Positions 56,438 to 64,000 of a stretch of DNA of 64,000 bases are shown in pieces (position 1 is the first letter of the stretch; every line of letters starts with the position of its first letter). The DNA comes from Tubiluchus corallicola (Eukaryota; Priapulida; Priapulimorpha; Priapulimorphida; Tubiluchidae), in assembly GCA_030141605.1 (NCBI GenBank), contig JAQGDQ010000268.1, forward strand, positions 141,305-205,304. Reading direction: 5' to 3'. Position numbers and translations under genes: made by a program. The notes beneath the pieces were generated by a model, which saw only the letters and a program-made list of their open reading frames with translations, had not been told where the DNA came from and ran no database searches.

Positions 56438-59400
56438 ATGGCTCGCACACCAGCCGGTATAATTGACCAAGCACTGCTGAACTTGCAACGCGTTTCTAGC
56501 TACTTAAAAAATGGGATGGAAACCACAACAGAGACAGCAGTTGATCTTTTAGACTTCAACAAAGGTAATGTATTATTCCGCAAGGATACAGTTCACTTTA
56601 TACACAATTTAAACCCTGCCTAAAATAATGGAAGCTCTGGAGCAATTTGATATTCATGCTTTATTCACGTGAATAAGGTTTATTCATACCTCATTTTTTT
56701 AATTTTAATTCTTTAATTTAATTAAAGGTAACAGCAGATTATGCCATCCTCTGTTTGTTTTTCCTTGAATCTCTGATCTGTGGAGCTTTCTGCCAGAATA
56801 ATGTTTATGTTTATATCAGAGGAGAAATTTCAAGTAAATTTTGGCTACTTTCAATACTGTGACATCACAAGCTTTGCGATAATCCTGCAGTGTCCTTTTT
56901 GGGATCAGTTGCCTTATGTCCATTTTATATGCCTTTTTATTTTGTAGCTCTTTCAGTATGACACCACTAAGTGAAACAAAGCAAACTGTAATAAAAACCA
57001 AAAACAAACACCATGACTTATATTATGTTATACAAATATAGAGCTTCTCAGAATTATCTTCTTAAGTTGTTCTGCCCTTGTGTCATACAAGCTTGTGAAT
57101 TTTTTCAGCCATTTGCACTTGAAAATAGTTTAGGCAGAGGAATTAAGATAAAGATGAACAAAAAATGGTGTTGAAGCTTTTTACCTATAAATATGATACC
57201 TGAACTCAATTATTTGCAGTATTTGGTTTATCTGTAGATTTGCCTGAAGACAGTCTGGATAGTTTAAAAGACATTATGCTACAATTTGTTACCTTAGAAA
57301 AAGACATGGAGCAGTTTACAAGCAGTGCTCAAGCTGTTAAAGCACCTGTAAGTACGGTATTTGATTTGTTGTAGTTGGCTTTGCGTATTGAACTACACTT
57401 TTTTGACCAATTTCACAACCATGGTGTTAGTTACTAATTTCATATACGATTTGCAGGAGCGATTCTAGTGGTGCTATGCTGTCATATGATATTACTCAGA
57501 TCGTGATATAGTTCATGGCAGAGTCTTGGCGGAGTGGTTAATTAGTCGACCATTCGTTCGGAAATGCTGAGGATTCAATACTCCTTTTGTAATGCATGAT
57601 TTAAAAACTTACTAATTGATATATGACTGTATAATATTTTTTTGTCTTATAACGTTAGTAATCTGCAGACTGCAATAATATACTGTATGTCATAATTGTG
57701 AAAAGAAAATGAAAAACTTCCAAATGTAAAAACTTTTTACATAAGATCACTAGTTTTTTGCTGATTGTATAGCAGCCATTTTTTTAAACTAATTATTGCA
57801 TCTAAGAAAAATGCCAGTGTCCTGGCTAATTATTACTGACATGCTAAAGTATATAAACAAATGTCATCTGAATGTGTGTGCTCTAAGAGATTTTCAACAA
57901 ATGTTAACAATAATTTAGCACACTGTGTCACTAAAACCTGCACATTTATTTTTTTTAAAAGTATGTGTGATCTGGTTTCTCTGTTTTTCCTCCCCTATTG
58001 TACTTTTTTATCCATAGGCATTGACTGGTGACATGACCATGGATGTGGAAACTATGTTGAACGAAAAATTTCAGGAATTGAAAGATTCTGATGAAGCAGG
58101 TCCACTAACTGATCACCAGCTTTATAAAGATTTACTCTTGAAGATTCAAGACATCAGAGATTTGGGTAAGCAAGTGTTTATTGCATCTCTTCAAAAGATT
58201 AAGTGAGTAACACGATGATTTTGTGATTTTGTGCTCACTTAATGATTTTGTTTGCTACAACACCATTCAATGTTATTGTATTTTTGTGTGGTTCGATGTT
58301 ATATCTTACGTTATGTAAATGTACACCGTGCAGTGACATCCATTACAGTTTATTCTGTTAATGTCTTTTGCTGGTAGTTCATAATACATTCAATGCAGTT
58401 ATATTAGCACTAATTCCTTAGTAATGCAGGTTTGTTCTTACTGTGTGTGTACATAATTTTCAAATGTTGATAAGTTAGAATTTTAAATTTTGCTTCGTAT
58501 TTGCACAATATGTGGATAAAATGAAGTTTTAGATACTAAATGGGAAAGTACTCCACAAGAACTTTTAGTTGCGCATTGTTACAAAGGTTACATAAGGTTA
58601 AATAGTTTAGTTTCATGCATACTTATTTTCTCCCAGCTCACATATGTGCGTAGGCAATGTGTACGAACAGCATAAATAATATAAAAAAGAAGTGAGTAAA
58701 ATATATATAAACTGAATACAGATAAAATTTGCTCAAAAAGCTTTTTAAGCCACCTACATAGTTCATGATAGCCATATGAAATATAAATAGGAGTGCCTTA
58801 AAATTATAGTTACACCATCAAATGCATTGATTTTTTAATTTTGTGAAGCTTCAAAAACATTAAAATAGACTTATATGAGGCTTTCCAAATACCTTAGCGC
58901 AATAGGTGCCTAATAGATGACAACAGTTAACTGCCCCGAGAGTAAAGCATTTTGCAGAAAAGTGCAAAATGTAACATTTATCTTTTAGAACTGGAAGATG
59001 AGGTGGCTGGCCAAGCTGAATCTGGAACGACGGGGAGCACTGCAGAAGGGGATGATGTCGTTTTTACTCAGCAAGAGTTACAGACAAAATGCCCGTTTTT
59101 AATGACTGAGATGCTACATCCTGTAAAGAACAGAATTTGTGGACATCATTACGAGCGAGAGGGAGCACAAAAAATGATCAAAGCAAACAGACATATAAAG
59201 TATGAATCTAGTCAAATACTTAATGCAAAAATGTTAATTTGTTGATTCTCATATGTTGCATGCATGTTATCAAAAATAAAATAAAAATAATGTCATTTTT
59301 TCCCATGATTTTTATTTGTTTTTGACTGCCAGATATAATATAGTATATTACCGCTTGTGGTGTTTTAACTTTGCTTTTACTGTTATTATTTAAGTAGTCT

Positions 59401-60054
59401 TGACAATGCTGTGACAAAGTAGCCTATTTATGTTATACAAGTTGTAAACAAAGGTACTCATTGTCTGGCAAATAAAAGTGAAAAGACATTTTAGTGGCAT
59501 AGATTTCGTTTCTCACTTTTATTAGAGCTCTCAGATTAGCACCCTTATTAGAAAACAACTTGCTCAAAATTTGCTAAGAAATCTCATCAATTCCGATATA
59601 AAAAATTATGATTCCTCAAAACTTGTATTAGCTCACTTATAAATTATCTCTGTAGGTAACAGGATATTAACATCCAGTAGCCACTGTGCTCTGTGAATAT
59701 GTTCTTCTTATTTACTGATTAGCCTTTAGTTCCTAGCTTCTGCTGGAAAGCCTATACACTATGGATTCTACACATAGAGCACTGTGGTAAAGTTGCACTA
59801 CAGCTATGCTTTTTTTGCTTGAAAAGTCCTTTGAAAAGCAAGGATTTATGAAATTTGTGTATTCTTCAGTTATGAATTGTTTGTGTTGTAGATGCCCGGT
59901 TCTTGGTTGTATAAATCTGAAGCCCCTACAAATGGTAGACATGGAAGATGATTTAGAGTTGAAGCGTAAAATTGAGAAGAAAAACCGACAGGCAGGGAAG
60001 AAGATGACCGTCGGTGGAAAACGAAACCGAAACAACATGAATTTGCGAAGTTAG
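56438..60054 (+). CDS. NSMCE2: E3 SUMO-protein ligase NSE2 (MMS21), SMC5/6 complex subunit
   Basis: Five exons: 56438-56564, 57238-57347, 58018-58165, 58989-59199 and 59892-60054. Phases are consistent and they give 252 residues (human protein 247). NSE2 docks on the SMC5 coiled coil and attaches SUMO to repair proteins during homologous recombination. Residues about 1-125 are predicted helical, as expected for the SMC5-binding arm. An acidic linker follows (about 129-155). The SP-RING includes K-C163-P and zinc ligands C179, H181 ('ICGHHYERE'), C200 and C205 ('CPVLGC'), all present. The C-terminal tail is strongly basic ('KRKIEKKNRQAGKK'). The start ATG fits the family N-terminus. Nothing looks broken. 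Confidence 0.92.
57518..57592 (+). repeat. tRNA-like sequence, possible SINE head
   Basis: 'tcttggcggagtggtta' fits an A-box (TGGCnnAGTGG), and 'ggattcaatactcc' about 35 bp later resembles a decayed B-box. The acceptor stem does not pair well, so this is not a functional tRNA gene. It could be a tRNA-derived SINE head in NSMCE2 intron 2. Confidence 0.35.
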
Positions 60055-62568
60055 AAGTACTATTGGATTTAACGACTGTTACCGTACGTTAGGGGTGTTA
60101 ACAATAATGTTACATATCGATAATTATCATTACCTTATGCATACGAAGAATTTGTTTTTATCGTCATCATATTAATGTTATTCTACGAATATTGTTGTCA
60201 TGTCGAATTTGGTGCAAATGCTCACCTTTATAAAATCATTTCACTGTGCTTTTTGAGTTTTGCACTGGAACTAGGCAAAAAGTAAAAAAAAGAGTTATTT
60301 ATAAAGTTCTTTGGATAATTTTCTTGTACTTTCTTCCTGCAATAGTAACTCTCTTCTTTTGGTTTAGTGACATGCGAATACCAAGTGTGGTATTTTTAGA
60401 GGTATTTACATGGTACGTGCAACTGTTCGCATATATATATATGATGTAGTAATAGATCTACATTGTGTACGTAATATATTTATCTGTCGTAGCTCACATA
60501 TTAATATTATTTCATGACTAAACAAAGAAAAAACTTTGTCTCTTAGATTACATGTATCTATACATTAATTTGGAAACAACACTCGAAAATACGGTATTGT
60601 ACTAAAGATACCTTGCACAGTAACTAACCACATGTTCAGTATCGTTTTTATCGTTCAAAATAATTTATTGTATCGTGTCATCTGAATACGAGATTCTCAA
60701 CACCCAGTCGTTGAAAAAGTATCATATTGACTAATTTGTATTGTTTAACATCCCTACTGTAGGTAATACAATGTATGGAGAGGGATAGTTATAAAATAGG
60801 TTGATTATTACTTATAATAAGGTATCTAGAGCCATCTACTGGCCGAAAATGATAATTATTACATTACTGTATAACACCACAAAGGTCAAGCATGCCTTTG
60901 GTAATATGGATAAACGTTATATATTGCAGAAAATTGATATTTGTATTATCTAATTGTTCACTTGTTTTATTTATTTTATATTATGACTCAGTTGCCACAG
61001 AAAATTTATGGAACAGTTTCGATGACTTAAACGAGTTCCACCGAAAAACTAAACAAGTCAAATTTTTGTATTGTACAATTTCGCATGTGAAATTACAGTT
61101 ACCATTTTTAATAAGGTGGTGTAAAAGATTACATTGCTGAAATAATCAAGTAAAATTTACAAAAGAAAAAACTTGAAAAATAGTATACAACTGAAAGAAA
61201 TTAATGGGTGTTTTGCCTTTTGTGTTTTCATCCTCTTCCTAAAGATAGGATTCTTTCTGCCAAATTTTGCCATATTGTGGATTCTCCCAAACAGGGTTTA
61301 TCCCTAAACTATCATGTGGTCCCTTTCTTGGCTCCAAAACATGTTTATTATTTGAAAACACTTTCAAATAATATTTTCGTTTTTTTTTTTATGTTTTGTT
61401 CTTTTCTTACAGAAATGCAGTCTTGGTTTACTCTAATTAAAATACATTTTGTAGAAACAGTTTAAAATATTTGCTAGAACTTAAAAAATTTTCATTAGAA
61501 ATTATTTATCACATTTTGTTTATTTGTTTATCTTTTATTTTACTTTATTTATTTTTTTTGTAATACATATTCAAATATAATTAAAATTGTGCACTCTATA
61601 GCAATTTATTTGGACTGTGCATTTTTGCCTACAAGATGATGTTACTGTTTCATGTATGTACTTACCAATATTTGCACTTGAACATTATTTGTTTTTTAGA
61701 TATTCAGTTTTTTGTAACAATTAATGCACCTTTTTGTTTATAATTATGTGTACAGCTTTAGAAAAATTAAACTTAAAATTGTTCTTTTTAAAACCATTGT
61801 TAGCATGTTTCTCTACCCGTCTGGCCAATTTTGATTTTTGCGCTTGAAGTGACTCTGTTGCTTTCAAGTCTTCATCACGTGCCAACTGCCAAGTACAATC
61901 ATTGAACCACAAAGTGAAAACTGAAAGCGAAATAAATGACTAACTATTAATTAATCTGAGTAAACTCTAATAAATTACTTATTAACACTAAATAATTAGT
62001 ACTTCTATTAATAATAACAATTATTATCATTTTTACCGTTAAGTTGTAATTACTTTTTAGTCTTCTGGTATTCGCCATGGCTTTGGTAATCATAATATGA
62101 ATCTTTGTGAATGTAAACTTTGCTAGAAATTGGCGGTGCGTTTTGCTACGTAGAAGTACAAAGAGTATGTCAGCGCTCTTGCTAAAATGTGTACAGGGGT
62201 TTTATGAAAGAACGTTAAAATTAATTTTTCGTCCTTACAAGTAAAGTTAGTTCGCGCTGGATTCTATCGTTTGCAGAAAGCGACCTGTCTGTTGGTTGTT
62301 TCTTTACGACTTGGTGGCTTTCGTGGCTACCAGTATAATCCAAGATTCAAATTTACCAAGTGTGGTAAGACTATACAGTATACTAGTAATAGCATGCGTT
62401 ATACAGTAACTTAGTAAGTGTAGTTTTTCATCTTTAACAACTTTTCACCTGTATTACTTGAACGAATTGTATCACACTGTTCGTAGCTTGAAGTAACGTA
62501 GGGTTAGACCTATAGAGCAGAGAACAATAACAGAATAATTTATAATTTGATTTATTGTTCCTTTCCAG
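60055..62568. other. NSMCE2 3' region and intergenic DNA
   Basis: Very AT-rich, with several short open frames but no recognisable domain. The ROMO1-like 5' UTR probably begins in about 62.2-62.57 kb: a plausible acceptor 'ttcctttccag' ends at 62568. Confidence 0.4.
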
Positions 62569-62585
62569 ATTTATAGATTGCTGCT

Positions 62586-63001
62586 ATGCCTGTTCCAGTG
62601 GGTCCGGGATCTTATGGTCAAGGTCCCACTTGCTTCGATAAAATGAAGATGGGGTTTATGCTTGGTTTCTGTGTTGGCTTAGCATCAGGTGGCATTTTTG
62701 GAGGATTCAATGCATTAAGGTAAATAGACTTTAATATATATAAACATGTGACACGTCACTATAATTACAAGATTTACTTCATATATTAGAAACAAAATCA
62801 TTGTGTATTTATGTTTATTTTGTTTCTAATGTTTTGAATAAATAGTAATATTTCTGTGTATGAATGTTATCACATACAATGCCTAAAATATTTTGTGGTG
62901 AGAATGGTGATAGACATCTAAATCTGTTCGGCTATAATTTTAGCTCAGGAGCACTGTCTGTATTAATGGAGACTATTAGCAAAGGAATGAAAGAGCTATA
63001 A
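62586..63001 (+). CDS. ROMO1-like mitochondrial inner-membrane protein, short C-terminus
   Basis: Exon 1 is 62586-62719 and exon 2 is 62944-63001, both in phase, giving 63 residues. Exon 1 is a close match to ROMO1: '[20 protein letters not shown]' then a Gly-rich helix '[19 protein letters not shown]' (about 24-42). ROMO1 is a roughly 79-residue inner-membrane protein linked to reactive oxygen release, OPA1 processing and TIM23/TIM21 assembly. Exon 2 aligns only loosely with the usual loop ('RGREL..GKTM') and stops at 63001 before the highly conserved second helix (GGTFGTFMAIG..). Either this is a shortened paralog, or the true second exon lies outside the window and the 62944 exon is wrong. 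An AATAAA lies at 63050-63055, 48 nt past the stop, which supports a gene end here. Confidence 0.7.
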
Positions 63002-63049
63002 TTGTTTTTTGCTATTGTGATATGTGCTTTTATGTATATACACTGTATT

Positions 63050-63055
63050 AATAAA
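63050..63055 (+). terminator. AATAAA poly(A) signal of the ROMO1-like gene
   Basis: A canonical signal 48 nt downstream of the stop codon. Its position supports the two-exon model. Confidence 0.5.
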
Positions 63056-63319
63056 TAATTATAATCACAGTTGCATTTTTAGAATTATAAATTAAATTAT
63101 CAGGTTAATATATTTCAGAAAAATATATAATTTGTTCTACTTCTGATCTTTTGTTAGGTCACTATGACCACAAATTTGGTAAGGTCAACGTACTTTCAGT
63201 CAAAGGTCAAATTTACCAACATCATTAGAAATACCCGACTTGAATGGATATTGAGTCTTTCATATAATGTTTGATATGACAAATTCAACTGAATAATTTT
63301 TAAAAAATTAAGGGCATTA

Positions 63320-64000
63320 CAGTCTAGCCTCGTTATCTCGCCACTGTCCGTCTAGGGCAAATTTTTGGCGAGAGGCGAGTATGGCGAGATAACGGGAATA
63401 TAACAAAGTTAGTCTATATGTATATACATAATAGTTGATTAGCATAGTGTTCCTCTATGTACATATAAAATATATTTCGCATTATGATACCAATCAACAT
63501 TAAATCAGAAATGAAAAAATGTCATAAAAATAATCTTAAAATGTTACTTTTTTATTTAAAAAACCTTTTTCGAGTATACACGTAAATGCAATAAACTTAG
63601 CAAAAGATTTAGAAATGTTCACAAATGAGTTACTGACGACTGAAATAATTCAGAAGAGACGACTGTTTCATTGATGATACACGCAAGCAGTCAACAAAAG
63701 TTTTCGCTTCAGAGACATCATGTAAAGTTGCTCACACTTTGTGGAAACTCAAACTTAAACGCAGCTTTGGTGTTATAGAGTAAGGATATCGGTGACGCTT
63801 TAGTTTCTCTGCGCATTAACCAACCACAGCACTCCTAATCTAATCCTGGTGAGACACACACTACATTAATTATGTCTGTCTATCGAGTATAGCAGCATTC
63901 TCTACATACCACATTTATATTGATCGACACGCGGTATATGTATTGATCGATTCACCTCTGAGTTTGTCTGTTTGGCGACATAACGAATATAGTTTACATA
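63320..64000. mobile_element. pogo/Tigger-like MITE, partial at window end
   Basis: After TA at 63318-63319 the sequence reads 'cagtctagcctcgttatctc', followed by nested 'ggcgag..gagataacg' words. The last bases of the window, 'ggcgacataacgaatatag', mirror the left arm in reverse complement, so the right end lies at or just beyond the window edge. No transposase frame was seen. Confidence 0.55.

Noticed and set aside
57518-57592. Possible functional tRNA gene
   Set aside because: The A-box is good, but the B-box is decayed and the acceptor stem does not pair, so it is listed only as a tRNA-like repeat.

Overview
This window is nuclear DNA of an invertebrate animal. It is AT-rich, its genes are split by GT-AG introns, and it carries many microsatellites and transposon relics. 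Five of the six genes are animal or general eukaryotic families that I recognise from translated exons: TMEM231, a GTSF1-type CHHC zinc-finger protein, YTHDF, an SDR16C-type dehydrogenase, and NSMCE2. The sixth is a shortened ROMO1-like protein. I cannot name the species. An AT-rich marine invertebrate such as a cnidarian, sponge or mollusc would fit, but nothing here decides between them.

Layout. 1-9.3 kb has no recognisable gene; it holds tandem and inverted repeats, a hAT-like foldback element (2.49-3.38 kb), a short near-perfect hairpin (4.61-4.68 kb) and a decayed LINE 3' fragment (7.09-7.76 kb). TMEM231 (+) lies at 9.80-10.71 kb in one uninterrupted reading frame. From 11 to 14 kb there are small inverted-repeat elements and tandem repeats. 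A ten-exon GTSF1-like gene runs on the minus strand from 24.12 down to 14.12 kb, with its last exon unresolved. The 24.2-29.0 kb interval holds LINE 3' remnants and presumably the divergent promoters of the GTSF1-like gene and YTHDF. YTHDF (+) spans 29.05-38.70 kb in five coding exons, with two transposon relics in one intron and a GC-AG last intron. 38.7-43.3 kb is UTR or intergenic DNA with one clean pogo/Tigger-like MITE. The SDR gene (+) spans 43.36-48.13 kb in five exons. 48.1-53.5 kb is repeat-rich and holds a broken MADF-domain fragment. A decayed CR1/L2/Rex-like LINE (-) occupies 53.5-56.1 kb and is itself interrupted by a younger repeat. NSMCE2 (+) spans 56.44-60.05 kb in five exons. 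The ROMO1-like gene (+) is at 62.59-63.00 kb, and the window ends inside another MITE-like element.

The genes do not form one pathway; this is ordinary eukaryotic gene order. They cover the ciliary transition zone (TMEM231), piRNA-type silencing (GTSF1-like), m6A reading (YTHDF), retinoid/steroid or lipid oxidation (SDR), SUMO ligation in the SMC5/6 complex (NSMCE2) and a mitochondrial inner-membrane protein (ROMO1-like). The most interesting points are the unusually long C-terminal extension of the GTSF1-like protein with RG motifs, the GC-AG intron in YTHDF, the shortened ROMO1-like protein, the single-exon TMEM231, and a population of TA-flanked MITEs with related ends. All exon structures were worked out by eye from reading frames and splice sites; no similarity search or alignment was run.
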